Assembly: GCA_965234685.1 (NCBI GenBank)
Contig: OZ248539.1
Coordinates: forward strand, 2,046,001-2,110,000
From: Fimbriimonas planktonicus
Lineage (GTDB): Bacteria; Armatimonadota; Fimbriimonadia; Fimbriimonadales; Fimbriimonadaceae
DNA: 64,000 nucleotides
Direction of reading: 5' to 3'
This document shows, piece after piece, positions 48,891 through 56,385 of this stretch (position 1 is its first letter; every line of letters starts with the position of its first letter). Under the pieces are notes generated by a model. The model was not told the origin of the DNA. It saw nothing but the letters and a program-made list of their open reading frames with translations, and ran no database searches. Position numbers and translations under genes: made by a program.

Positions 48891-49502
48891 TTAACCGACC
48901 GACGTTTCTCGACCTTCAAGGCAAGCCAACATCACCGCCGCCGCGAGTCCGAGCCGACGATCGAACTGACTCGCCGGCACGAGATATCGAACGGTTAGCC
49001 GATACGTGAGCGGATTCCAGTTCTGGGAGTACCGCGCAACCTTTTTTCCAGCGATCTTGAGATCGTACTTTTGCGGGATCAAGTTGAAAAGAACTTTTCG
49101 AATGAGAGAGAGGAGCAAGCTGTCCTCGCTAAGTTCGCCAATTTCCCGCCCCCAAGCATCGTAAATCCGAAAATCATCGTTTCCGACCTTGTGGATCACG
49201 CCGATCTTTTGGTTCGACATAAGGTCAACGATGTCGTGCGGTTGGTAGCCAATCTCTTGCGGCGGGGTGAAAGCGCCGAGGACGGGCTGGGTTTGCGCTT
49301 CGTCGAGAAAAACTCGGATCGGTGCTTTGATCATGAGCCCTTCCTGCTCAACCGTCAGCACGACTTTGCCGCGCTCCAGGATTCGGAGCTTCTTGCCGAG
49401 CAAGCGTACGAACTGCTTCTTCACGAGAAGTTCGGACGCGTTAAGGATCGCGGCAAACTGCGCCTCATCTCGGGGTGAAGGAACCAGCGGTGGGTAATTC
49501 AT
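48891..49502 (-). CDS. Phospholipid scramblase / LURP-one-related protein (paralogue 1)
   Basis: 203 residues from ATG 49502, which has GGAG 9 nt upstream; the frame is open beyond it but the extension would overlap the upstream gene. It is a beta-barrel-like Tubby/scramblase fold sequence: LLVKKQFVRLLGKKLRILER, then VVLTVEQEGLMIKAPIRVFL, DIVDLMSNQKIGVIHK, YDAWGREIGELSEDSLLLSL and RKVLFNLIPQKYDLKIAGKK. The next gene upstream encodes a clear paralogue (about 200 residues), indicating tandem duplication. Function of bacterial members is unknown. Confidence 0.85.
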   Translation of the reverse strand: MNYPPLVPSPRDEAQFAAILNASELLVKKQFVRLLGKKLRILERGKVVLTVEQEGLMIKAPIRVFLDEAQTQPVLGAFTPPQEIGYQPHDIVDLMSNQKIGVIHKVGNDDFRIYDAWGREIGELSEDSLLLSLIRKVLFNLIPQKYDLKIAGKKVARYSQNWNPLTYRLTVRYLVPASQFDRRLGLAAAVMLACLEGRETSVG

Positions 49503-49533
49503 TGAAAAGCTCCACCGCTCGCGGATTGAGTGT

Positions 49534-50160
49534 TTAGTTCTGGCGGCCTTCGATGCAGCCGAGCAATAACGCACCGGCCAGCCCGATGCGCCGGTCGAAC
49601 TGCTCCGGCGGGACCATGAACTGGATCTTAAGGTTGTAGGTGAACGGGTTGAAAGTCTGCTTTAAGTCGACGGTCCGCGCTCCACCGACGGTCAGATCGA
49701 AGTTCTGCGGAACGAGGTTCGAGAGGAATCTTCGGACCAACGCCAGGATCAAATGATCTTCTTTGATCTGGCCAATCTCCCGCTCCCAGGCATCGTAAAC
49801 GATCCAGGTGTCTTGAATGATGCTTTGCCAACCTTTCCGCTCGAATACACCGATGCGCTGGTTCGTTTCCAGGTCGACGACGTCGTACTTTGCGGAGAAG
49901 TCGATGATCTGTCGGGCAAAGATTCCGATCACCGGCTTCTGGAGTTGCTCGTCCAGACAGATCCTGATCTCTTCCTTCATCTTGAAGCCCTTCTGCTCTG
50001 CAAACAGGACCGCTTGATCGCCGGCGAAGAACCTAAACTTTTTACCAACCAGTTTGAGAATCTGCCTTTTCATGAGTAGCTCTGGCTGGTTGAGGGCCGC
50101 GACCAGGTGCGACTGGTTCGCGGACAAAGGCTGATTTTGCGAAATGATTTCGGGCTGCAT
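49534..50160 (-). CDS. Phospholipid scramblase / LURP-one-related protein (paralogue 2)
   Basis: 208 residues. Closer to the family consensus than its neighbour: MKRQILKLVGKKFRFFAGDQ, AEQKGFKMKEEIRICLDEQL, FARQIIDFSAKYDVVDLETN, RIGVFERKGWQSIIQDTW, and YDAWEREIGQIKEDHLILAL followed by NLVPQNFDL. Same length and strand order as the gene at 48891-49502, with shared landmarks (KKF/KKL, YDAWxREIG, NL[VI]PQ, QFDRR[IL]GLA) throughout, so a tandem duplication with divergence. Followed (2 bp upstream) by the ASCH-like gene, probably co-transcribed. Confidence 0.88.
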   Translation of the reverse strand: MQPEIISQNQPLSANQSHLVAALNQPELLMKRQILKLVGKKFRFFAGDQAVLFAEQKGFKMKEEIRICLDEQLQKPVIGIFARQIIDFSAKYDVVDLETNQRIGVFERKGWQSIIQDTWIVYDAWEREIGQIKEDHLILALVRRFLSNLVPQNFDLTVGGARTVDLKQTFNPFTYNLKIQFMVPPEQFDRRIGLAGALLLGCIEGRQN

Positions 50161-50162
50161 GG

Positions 50163-50510
50163 CTACTCGTCCACGCGGGAGAAGTAGATGACGGTCACGC
50201 GATGCTCTGGAGTGATCAGCTCACCGTAGATGCGGCTCATCATTGCAAGAACGTCGTCTCCGGATCGAAACTCTGGGTTCTCTCGCTCAATATCTCGCGG
50301 ACTGAGTTCCGCAATTGTTTTGACTTCTACCCGATCTAATATTGCACTGTAAAGCTTTTGCCGTCTTCCAAACCTTGGGCCGACCGTAATCCAAACAATC
50401 ATGCCGGTCTTGTACTTGTCCGACTTGTCGCCAAGTCGAATCGTGACGGTTTTGCGGTTGTTCCGAAGCACGTCACCGTAGAGGTCAGTGTAAAAGTTCA
50501 GGGCGTACAT
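50163..50510 (-). CDS. ASCH-like domain protein
   Basis: 115 residues. It opens MYALNFYTDLYGDVLRNNRK, then TVTIRLGDKSDKYKTGMIVW and YSAILDRVEVKTIAELSPRD, ending TPEHRVTVIYFSRVDE: the layout of an ASCH/PUA-like beta-barrel (N-terminal helix, 'k..TiR.g......G....'). ASCH proteins are thought to bind RNA or nucleotides. First gene of the run with the two scramblase-like paralogues. The family assignment rests on pattern, not on a diagnostic residue. Confidence 0.7.
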   Translation of the reverse strand: MYALNFYTDLYGDVLRNNRKTVTIRLGDKSDKYKTGMIVWITVGPRFGRRQKLYSAILDRVEVKTIAELSPRDIERENPEFRSGDDVLAMMSRIYGELITPEHRVTVIYFSRVDE

Positions 50511-50722
50511 AAGACTTTGGTCACAGGCGGACTGTCCGGCGGACTGCCCATTCTGAATGTTTTTTCAGGATATCGCAACCGAATCCCGCAGAAACGGGAC
50601 CACGCAACGTCTGTTTGAATACGTAGAGTAAAGTCATATCGGTCGGAATACGCACGAAGCTGTGCCCGCCGCTTGTCAAAATAACGGTTCCGAATGCAAC
50701 GCCGCATTCAACTGCACACGAC

Positions 50723-51235
50723 ATGTGGAAACAAATCGCTCCTTGGCAACTGAAGCAGTTGCAGCGTCTCTCTTCGCTTGATCCCGAGCGATGCGAAACG
50801 TTTCTTAACACCCTCTTCCGGCAGGTGCCTGGGTTGTACGAGGATCTTGTGATCATGGCCGTGGATGCGAACGAACTGTCTGCCGAGAAGGCGGGTGAGC
50901 TTCTTCAAGTTCCAAGTGCCGAGATTGATGCGCGGCTGCAAGTATTCCGCCGGCTTGAAGCCGTGGCCGAGCAGCAGATCACCCGCGATGGAGAATCGCA
51001 AATTGCCCGCTTGCAGTCAGGCGGCGTTGCGATTTGGGAGATTGTTCGCGAGCTGCGAAAGCTTGGATCGGTCGAACGACTCGAATCGAGCTTTCCTTCC
51101 CTTTCTCGCGGCGACATTGCGGCTGCCTTGCGCTACGCCCAAAATCACCCCGAGGAAATCGAGTCTCAGATTCGACGCTACGAGGACTCGCTGACCTTCC
51201 GACGCTCGATGTATCCCAACGTCGTTCACCAATAA
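50723..51235 (+). CDS. DUF433 domain-containing protein
   Basis: 170 residues. The C-terminal part has IARLQSGGVAIWEIVRELRK, FPSLSRGDIAAALRYAQNHP and EEIESQIRR, the DUF433 pattern of an HTH-like antitoxin domain ('G..v..i...l......e....yP.L...di..Al.y'). The N-terminal 70 residues form a separate helical region with PWQLKQLQRLSSLDPERCET and VDANELSAEKAGELLQVPSA. DUF433 proteins often act as VapB45-like antitoxins, but no PIN-domain toxin gene lies next to it. The 212 bp upstream (50511-50722) hold only a 9-bp direct repeat GGCGGACTG (50526-50534 and 50538-50546) and no clear promoter. Confidence 0.8.
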   Translation: MWKQIAPWQLKQLQRLSSLDPERCETFLNTLFRQVPGLYEDLVIMAVDANELSAEKAGELLQVPSAEIDARLQVFRRLEAVAEQQITRDGESQIARLQSGGVAIWEIVRELRKLGSVERLESSFPSLSRGDIAAALRYAQNHPEEIESQIRRYEDSLTFRRSMYPNVVHQ

Positions 51236-51292
51236 CCGCATAGGCCCGAGGCCTTTGGCGGGCAAAAAGGTCGCTGGTACACTCCGCTTTCC

Positions 51293-52096
51293 ATGTTCCC
51301 GACGCTCTTTAAGTCCGGCTCGTTTGAGCTACCGAGCTTCGGGCTCTTGATGGTCATCGCGTTCTTCTCGGGTCTGTACATCGCCCAAAAACGCGCTCCC
51401 CGGTTCGGCTTGACTTCGGAAGATGTGATCGACTCGTTCCTTCCGATGCTATTTGCGGGAGTTCTGGGGGCTAGAGTCGTGTTCATCGCTCAGGAGTGGG
51501 GCTACTACAAAGACCACATGAGCGAGCTTCTCACGCTGCGCTTCCAGGGGCTCACCAGTTTCGGCGGAATCCTGTTTGGCCTGATCGCCTGCATGATCTG
51601 GTGCAAGCGCAAAGGCTTCAGCTTTCCGCTTTACGGCGATCTCATCGCTCCGGCGTTCTTGCTCGGTCATGCGATCGGTCGCATTGGCTGCTTCTTGAAT
51701 GGGTGTTGCTTCGGCGGCGTTTGCCCACCCAATTTTCCGCTTGGAGTCAAGTTTGTCGGGCAGGAACTGCTGCACCACCCGGCCCAGCTTTACGACACGG
51801 CGATGAACCTAGCTGGCTTTGCCTTGCTGCTCGCGTATGAGAAGCGGCCACATAGCCCAGGACAGACTTTCGGATTGATGTTCATTCTTCATGGAATGGC
51901 GCGGTTCATTTACGAGTTCTGGCGAGCAGGATCGGTGGAAGACGTTGCGCTCGGAAAGGCGAGTTCAACGTACATGGGTTCTTTGCCGATCACGGAGGCG
52001 CAAGTTGCAGCGCTCGTTCTGGTGGTCATTGGCGCCGTCCTCATGGCTGTGTTTGGCAGGAAAGGCATGGTTCAGCAAGAGTTGCGCACGGCATGA
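51293..52096 (+). CDS. lgt: Phosphatidylglycerol-prolipoprotein diacylglyceryl transferase
   Basis: 267-residue integral membrane enzyme that adds diacylglycerol to the lipobox Cys of lipoprotein precursors, the first step of their maturation (two lipoproteins at least would need it, such as that at 23728-24150). The Lgt signature HAIGRIGCFLNGCCFGG is at about residues 123-139, with several membrane helices around it (GLLMVIAFFSGLYIA, FLPMLFAGVLGARVVFIA, LTSFGGILFGLIACMIW) and GMARFIYEFWR in the C-terminal half. The stop overlaps the next start by ATGA. Confidence 0.96.
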   Translation: MFPTLFKSGSFELPSFGLLMVIAFFSGLYIAQKRAPRFGLTSEDVIDSFLPMLFAGVLGARVVFIAQEWGYYKDHMSELLTLRFQGLTSFGGILFGLIACMIWCKRKGFSFPLYGDLIAPAFLLGHAIGRIGCFLNGCCFGGVCPPNFPLGVKFVGQELLHHPAQLYDTAMNLAGFALLLAYEKRPHSPGQTFGLMFILHGMARFIYEFWRAGSVEDVALGKASSTYMGSLPITEAQVAALVLVVIGAVLMAVFGRKGMVQQELRTA

Positions 52097-53064
52097 CTTT
52101 TCGAGAACTAGTCCACTCGTTTCAAGACCGCTCGGTTCTCGTCATCGGCGACGTGATGCTGGACGAGTACATCTACGGAACCGCCACCCGCATTTCGCCC
52201 GAAGCCCCGGTGATGGTCATTCGTCACCGAGAAACCTCTGCGGTTCCGGGCGGAGCGGCCAATGTTGCGCTGAACGTTCTGGCCCTCGGTGGTCATGCAG
52301 CGATCATCGGCGTAACGGGGGCGGACGCTGCCGCGAAGGATTTCAAGAACGCCATTTCAAACTCTGGGCTTGGCGGCGACTTTTTGGTCCAAGACCCTTC
52401 CCGACCGACGACTAGGAAAACCCGGGTAGTAGCGAACTCCGCGCACCAAGTGCTTCGGATTGATCAAGAAGTCACCGAAGCCATCGATCGTGACGTCGAA
52501 GCGGCCCTGCTGGAGCGCTTAGACTCCGCAATCGCTAATCAACGGCCAGATGCGATTTTGGCGTCGGACTACCAAAAGGGCTGCCTTACCGATTTCGTGA
52601 TCTCAAGCGCAAAGGAGCGAGCGCATGACCTTGGCATTCCGTTTATCGCGAACGCAAAGCCATCCACCGCGCATCGTTACGCGGGGGCGGCCCTCGTCAG
52701 CCTGAATAAGCCCGAGTCGGAGGCCCTGCTCGGACGCGAAATTCATCGTGAAGATGCCGTGCGTGCGGCTGAAGAGTTCAAGCAAGTAGTTGGTTGCCAT
52801 CACGCCCTCGTGACTTTAAGTGGTGACGGTATGGCGACCGAAGAGTTCTTCGTTGATCCGATTTCGGTGAATGTATTTGACCCGGCCGGTGCTGGAGATA
52901 CGGCAATTGCCACGATTGCCCTCGGAATCGCAGCCGTTGGATTCCAAAAAATCTGCTTCGATCTTGCTGCCCAAACCGCAGGTGCAGTGGTTCAGCGTAT
53001 CGGAGTCGCCGTTCCAACGTCGGAAGATTTGGAACGAATCGCCTCACGAGGGTATCCTTTCTGA
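52093..53064 (+). CDS. hldA: D-glycero-beta-D-manno-heptose-7-phosphate kinase (RfaE1/HldA)
   Basis: 323-residue PfkB-family kinase that phosphorylates heptose 7-phosphate at C1 for LPS inner-core heptose. VLVIGDVMLDEYIYGTATRI, SPEAPVMV, VPGGAANVALNVLALGG and, near the C-terminus, FDPAGAGDTAIATIALGIAA with the catalytic Asp (GAGD) are typical of RfaE domain I. The adenylyltransferase half found in bifunctional HldE is absent, so the second step needs a separate enzyme. It supports the presence of heptose-containing LPS. Coupled to lgt by a 4-nt overlap. Confidence 0.9.
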   Translation: MTFRELVHSFQDRSVLVIGDVMLDEYIYGTATRISPEAPVMVIRHRETSAVPGGAANVALNVLALGGHAAIIGVTGADAAAKDFKNAISNSGLGGDFLVQDPSRPTTRKTRVVANSAHQVLRIDQEVTEAIDRDVEAALLERLDSAIANQRPDAILASDYQKGCLTDFVISSAKERAHDLGIPFIANAKPSTAHRYAGAALVSLNKPESEALLGREIHREDAVRAAEEFKQVVGCHHALVTLSGDGMATEEFFVDPISVNVFDPAGAGDTAIATIALGIAAVGFQKICFDLAAQTAGAVVQRIGVAVPTSEDLERIASRGYPF

Positions 53065-53086
53065 TCCAAGTTCAAGGGAACAATTT

Positions 53087-53251
53087 ATGAGAGTTCGAAA
53101 CAAAGAAATTCGGCAGCGACGACATCGCAAGCTGCAAAAGATCAAGGAATCTATCAAAGAAGCGATCGCAAACAAGGACGAGAAGAAAGCGTCCGCTCCT
53201 AAGGCTGCTAAGCCAGCCGCAAAGAAAGCTCCAAAGAAAGCGGAAGCCTGA
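53087..53251 (+). CDS. 54-residue Lys/Ala-rich basic protein
   Basis: ATG 53087 has AAGGGA 7 nt upstream, while the longer open frame beginning earlier overlaps hldA in another frame and is not coding. The sequence begins MRVRNKEIRQRRHRKLQKIK, continues as a probable amphipathic helix (ESIKEAIANKDEKK) and ends with PKAAKPAAKKAPKKAEA, a histone-H1-like alanine/lysine/proline tail. Such tails bind nucleic acid. It lies between hldA and the secreted DNRLRE gene (22 and 5 bp gaps), so it belongs to the same transcript. No family known to me. Confidence 0.75.
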   Translation: MRVRNKEIRQRRHRKLQKIKESIKEAIANKDEKKASAPKAAKPAAKKAPKKAEA

Positions 53252-53256
53252 TTCAG

Positions 53257-55419
53257 ATGCTAGGCCTCGTCTTGGGTTTAGCGGTTCTGCCCTTTGCTAC
53301 GGCAAGCTCCCAGACAGAGTCGGCTTCCTTTAGCCGCGCCCAAGATACGCATATCGTTAGCCTCGAGCCGGATGAAAATTTCGGGGGCAGCGCAACACTC
53401 AGCGGCGGACCGGATCGAACCATTCTGATCCGGTTCCCCGAGATCTCTACCCTTAACGGAAACAGAGTCAAAGTCAAGTCGGCGACGCTTCGTCTAACCA
53501 TCGTCGCCGGAGACAAACCCGAGTTTCGCCAGATCGGTGCGGTTAAGTCCCCGTGGTCAGAAGGTCCATTACGGACATTCATCAAGAACTTTCAGGCCAA
53601 GCCAAACCTGCCCGTTGGTACCAAGACACCTGCCCCTATCAATGCAGCGACTTGGCGTGAGCGTTTCGGCCAACGAGCGGGCTGGCAACGACCTGGCGCT
53701 CAAGGCAACAACGACGCCACTGAAATTCCTAACCTCCAGGTGACATCTTCGGAATCGGAGGTCCTCATTGGTGGTCTTGGCCCTACCGTCCAAAACTGGA
53801 TTTCAACGCCAGAGCAGAATTTTGGAATCGCGCTGAAGCTTGCGAACAAATTTGAGTTCGCCAGCGCGCAGTCCACGATCGGTCAGCCCACGCTTATTGT
53901 GGAGTTTGAGCCAGCCACCGGCGCGACGGGCCCTGATCTGGCGATCGACTCCGTAGAGTCAGCGGCGGACGGACTAAGCATTACCGTTACGAATCTTGGT
54001 ACCGAGCCTGCGAAGTTCAGCCTGAGCGCCAACGGCGATGAGCGAACCGGAAGCGAGATTGGTAGCGCCGCTCCACTTGCCCCTGGAAAGAGCGAAACGG
54101 TTAAGGTTTCCAAGCCTGCAATATCGAAGCTTGGTGAAGATTTCGCAAAACCCATTCGGATTCAACTGGTTACTGAGGGCGCAGACGCGAATCCAGAGGA
54201 CAACCATTGGACGTTCTACGACGGCGCGCCGAGCGTACGTGTAGCCCCAGAGCAATGGGCTCAACTCAAAAAGACGACGAGCTTGTTCAACGAGCTTTTG
54301 CTACCCATGAGCCGGTACTCGTGGTGCCCCTCTGGGACGTCGGCGCGGGTAAATCCTTCACGCTCCGCTGAGGCGACCCTGCTCCCGGACGGCTCCATCA
54401 AATCCGTCGCTCTCAGCCTCGGAGCACCAGACTTTTCTGCCACCAACTTCGATCAGACGAAGCCGCCATTCTCGACATCTCGTCGAGGGTCATCAGACTT
54501 GGCTCCCGGCTTAACGGGGTACGGCGACACCCGGTTCGAGGGAACGCTGCCGGGAACCCTCACGATTCCATACGAACCCTCATCCAGCCCAATATTCGAT
54601 GTCACGCCGCTTTCGGTCCAAGCATTGCTACCCGCTACTGACATTGCGTTTATCGACGCGAAGCATCGAGGAAAGGCGGTCGAGTTACCCAAGACCACGA
54701 TTATTCGAGTACTTGACCTTGTAGGGCGCCCCATTTCGGGAGCCGATTACATTCTGTTGAACCCAAGCACTGGCGTACCTTTTGTCGAAGGAAAAACGGG
54801 AACCGGCAGCGTGGTGCTTCCCGCAACAACGGCAGGAGAACCGGCTGGCATGCGACTCCTTCGAGTTACCAAAAATGGAGTCTCCGACGATTTTTGGATC
54901 AAGACCTGGCAACTCGTGGACACAGCGGCTCGCGGAAATCAGGCGGTGGCGTTCCTCGAGGCGAGACTCAATCTGCCTGATCTTCCGATCGAGCAATCCG
55001 ATCTTGCCAAAGGAAAATCCATTTCCAACTCGGAAAACGATCCTCCAGCAAAGCTTGTTTCCCTGGTTGGGAACGGTGCACCGTCGGTCGTAACTTTCGT
55101 CGGCAAGGATCGTGCGTGGGTCGAAATTGATCTCGGGCGAGACAGAACCATCGCGGAGATTGCGCTCTTTTCTGAGGGCGATTTTTGGAAGTCATTCCAG
55201 ATTCTCGGATACGGCACCGGGCAACGCGTGGACGAAGCTTCGCCCTTCGCCATCGAAGCAGACTTTCGGTGGGCTTTTGCGAACCGAAAAGACGCCGACG
55301 GCGCGGTTCGATACCGAGGACCGGCACCACGAGTGCGATTCATCCGCATCATCAATCGTGGCAAGTCAGATGGCCGATTAAACCGAATTGAAATCAAAGC
55401 CGCCCAACTGCCCGGCTAG
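53257..55419 (+). CDS. Large secreted multi-domain protein (DNRLRE, CARDB-like, discoidin-like)
   Basis: 720 residues with a signal peptide (LGLVLGLAVLPFATASSQ). Residues about 25-215 resemble a DNRLRE domain (SFSRAQDTHIVSLEPDENFG; IRFPEIS; VKVKSATLRLTIV; a tail TLIVEFEP). A CARDB-like Ig region follows at about 225-320 (LAIDSVESAADGLSITVTNL; NPEDNHWTFYDG). The C-terminus (about 575-715) looks like an F5/8 discoidin fold (WVEIDLGRDRTIAEIALFSE; FIRIINRGKSDGRLNRIEI). All are carbohydrate- or surface-binding type folds, with no catalytic domain visible. Probably extracellular. Confidence 0.8.
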   Translation: MLGLVLGLAVLPFATASSQTESASFSRAQDTHIVSLEPDENFGGSATLSGGPDRTILIRFPEISTLNGNRVKVKSATLRLTIVAGDKPEFRQIGAVKSPWSEGPLRTFIKNFQAKPNLPVGTKTPAPINAATWRERFGQRAGWQRPGAQGNNDATEIPNLQVTSSESEVLIGGLGPTVQNWISTPEQNFGIALKLANKFEFASAQSTIGQPTLIVEFEPATGATGPDLAIDSVESAADGLSITVTNLGTEPAKFSLSANGDERTGSEIGSAAPLAPGKSETVKVSKPAISKLGEDFAKPIRIQLVTEGADANPEDNHWTFYDGAPSVRVAPEQWAQLKKTTSLFNELLLPMSRYSWCPSGTSARVNPSRSAEATLLPDGSIKSVALSLGAPDFSATNFDQTKPPFSTSRRGSSDLAPGLTGYGDTRFEGTLPGTLTIPYEPSSSPIFDVTPLSVQALLPATDIAFIDAKHRGKAVELPKTTIIRVLDLVGRPISGADYILLNPSTGVPFVEGKTGTGSVVLPATTAGEPAGMRLLRVTKNGVSDDFWIKTWQLVDTAARGNQAVAFLEARLNLPDLPIEQSDLAKGKSISNSENDPPAKLVSLVGNGAPSVVTFVGKDRAWVEIDLGRDRTIAEIALFSEGDFWKSFQILGYGTGQRVDEASPFAIEADFRWAFANRKDADGAVRYRGPAPRVRFIRIINRGKSDGRLNRIEIKAAQLPG

Positions 55420-55435
55420 TGGCCAAAACTCTGGA

Positions 55436-55477
55436 ATAAAAAAAGTCTTCCTTCAACGGATTACCGGAAGGAAGACT
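55436..55477 (-). terminator. Rho-independent terminator of tRNA-Ile
   Basis: On the minus strand the tRNA 3' end runs into AGTCTTCCTTC (complement of 55467-55477), an 11-bp stem whose other arm is 55444-55454, followed by seven T (complement of 55438-55444). Perfect stem plus T-run. Confidence 0.93.
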
Positions 55478-55553
55478 GGTGGGCCCGACAAGACTCGAAC
55501 CTGTGACCTCACCCTTATCAGGGGTGTGCTCTAACCAACTGAGCTACGAGCCC
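55477..55553 (-). tRNA. tRNA-Ile (anticodon GAT)
   Basis: The minus strand reads GGGCTCGTAGCTCAGTTGGT at the 5' end and closes the 7-bp acceptor stem with CGGGCCC, then discriminator A and an encoded CCA. The anticodon loop is CTGATAA with GAT at 55519-55517, hence Ile reading AUC/AUU. D-loop (AGCTCAGTTGGTTAGAGC) and T-loop (GGTTCGAGTC) are canonical. It is followed by its own terminator and lies 20 bp after the polysaccharide deacetylase gene. Confidence 0.97.
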
Positions 55554-55573
55554 ACGCGATTTCAGAAGATACC

Positions 55574-56260
55574 TCAAAGTCCGACGCGCTGCAACAGGGG
55601 ACGGACCCAAATCTTGTAGGTCAGCAAAGGGGGACCATCCCGAAAGCCCACTACAACGCGTGGCATGCGCAGAGGATCTGCCCCTTCGGGGACCAATCCC
55701 TTTGATAACGTGACACCTCTAACTAGACCGATCCGCTTCGCCACGCGAACCGTGAGATCATTGTGCGAGCCAAATGGGTAGCAAACCGATGTGATTGAAA
55801 GGCCCTGGTCAACGAGTGCTTGTTGCGCCAAAAGAAGCTCCTCAAGCACGATTCGTCGGGTTAAGCCGGCCAAGTGCGGGTGCCGGTAGGTGTGATTCCC
55901 GATTTCGTGCCCGCCCCTTTCAAGCTCAAGCAGTTTTTCCATCGACGCAAGCTTTCTGGCTCGCGTCCCGTCCCAAGATGATTCCTCTAACCCGGGGACT
56001 GCGTAAAAGGTGGCCGAGAGCCCGTGAGGCTTGAAAATTTCCGGAACGTGATCGGTGGCGCATTGGTATGCGTCATCGAACGTGAAGGCGATTTCTCGAA
56101 CGTTTGGGGCCAATGCCAAGCCGATGACGGTGCGGCCTTGAAATCCGCGTCGAAGGAAAAACTTGACGTGCTTGGCCAAAGTTTCGGGCGAGACGTTCAA
56201 AAATCGACCTTCGGCCGACTCCGGTCCGACCTTGTGATAACAAAGAATGAGGCTCGGCAT
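55574..56260 (-). CDS. Polysaccharide deacetylase family protein
   Basis: 228 residues from ATG 56260 (MPSLILCYHKVG); a longer in-frame start at 56326 is possible but adds a non-conserved stretch. NodB homology domain: LCYHKVG (start), FTFDDAY with the catalytic and metal Asp pair, ERGGHEIGNHTYRHPHLAGL with the H-x3-H zinc ligands, SVCYPFGSHND, and MPRVVVGF near the end. Likely removes acetyl groups from chitin-, peptidoglycan- or exopolysaccharide-type substrates. No signal peptide is visible, so it may act inside or need the upstream extension. Confidence 0.9.
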   Translation of the reverse strand: MPSLILCYHKVGPESAEGRFLNVSPETLAKHVKFFLRRGFQGRTVIGLALAPNVREIAFTFDDAYQCATDHVPEIFKPHGLSATFYAVPGLEESSWDGTRARKLASMEKLLELERGGHEIGNHTYRHPHLAGLTRRIVLEELLLAQQALVDQGLSITSVCYPFGSHNDLTVRVAKRIGLVRGVTLSKGLVPEGADPLRMPRVVVGFRDGPPLLTYKIWVRPLLQRVGL

Positions 56261-56385
56261 CGCTGAAGCGTGACGCGGTGACCGCTTCGCGCGTCCCAAG
56301 TATGACTGAGTGTGTCCGGTAGACATCCCGGACGGGCTCTGTCTACAATGTACGGGGGAGTTTTCCCCGGAGACGAACGGTTACG

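Noticed and set aside
50526..50546. Direct repeat GGCGGACTG x2 as a regulatory or attachment site
   Set aside because: Two short copies only, no mobile element or integrase nearby; likely chance.
50521..50856. 111-aa minus-strand frame upstream of the DUF433 gene
   Set aside because: Cys/Arg/Ser-rich, no motif, overlaps the start of the well-formed DUF433 gene on the plus strand.
52871..53086. Longer N-terminus for the small basic protein
   Set aside because: The extension overlaps hldA in another frame; the start at 53087 has its own AAGGGA site and the extra residues look non-coding.
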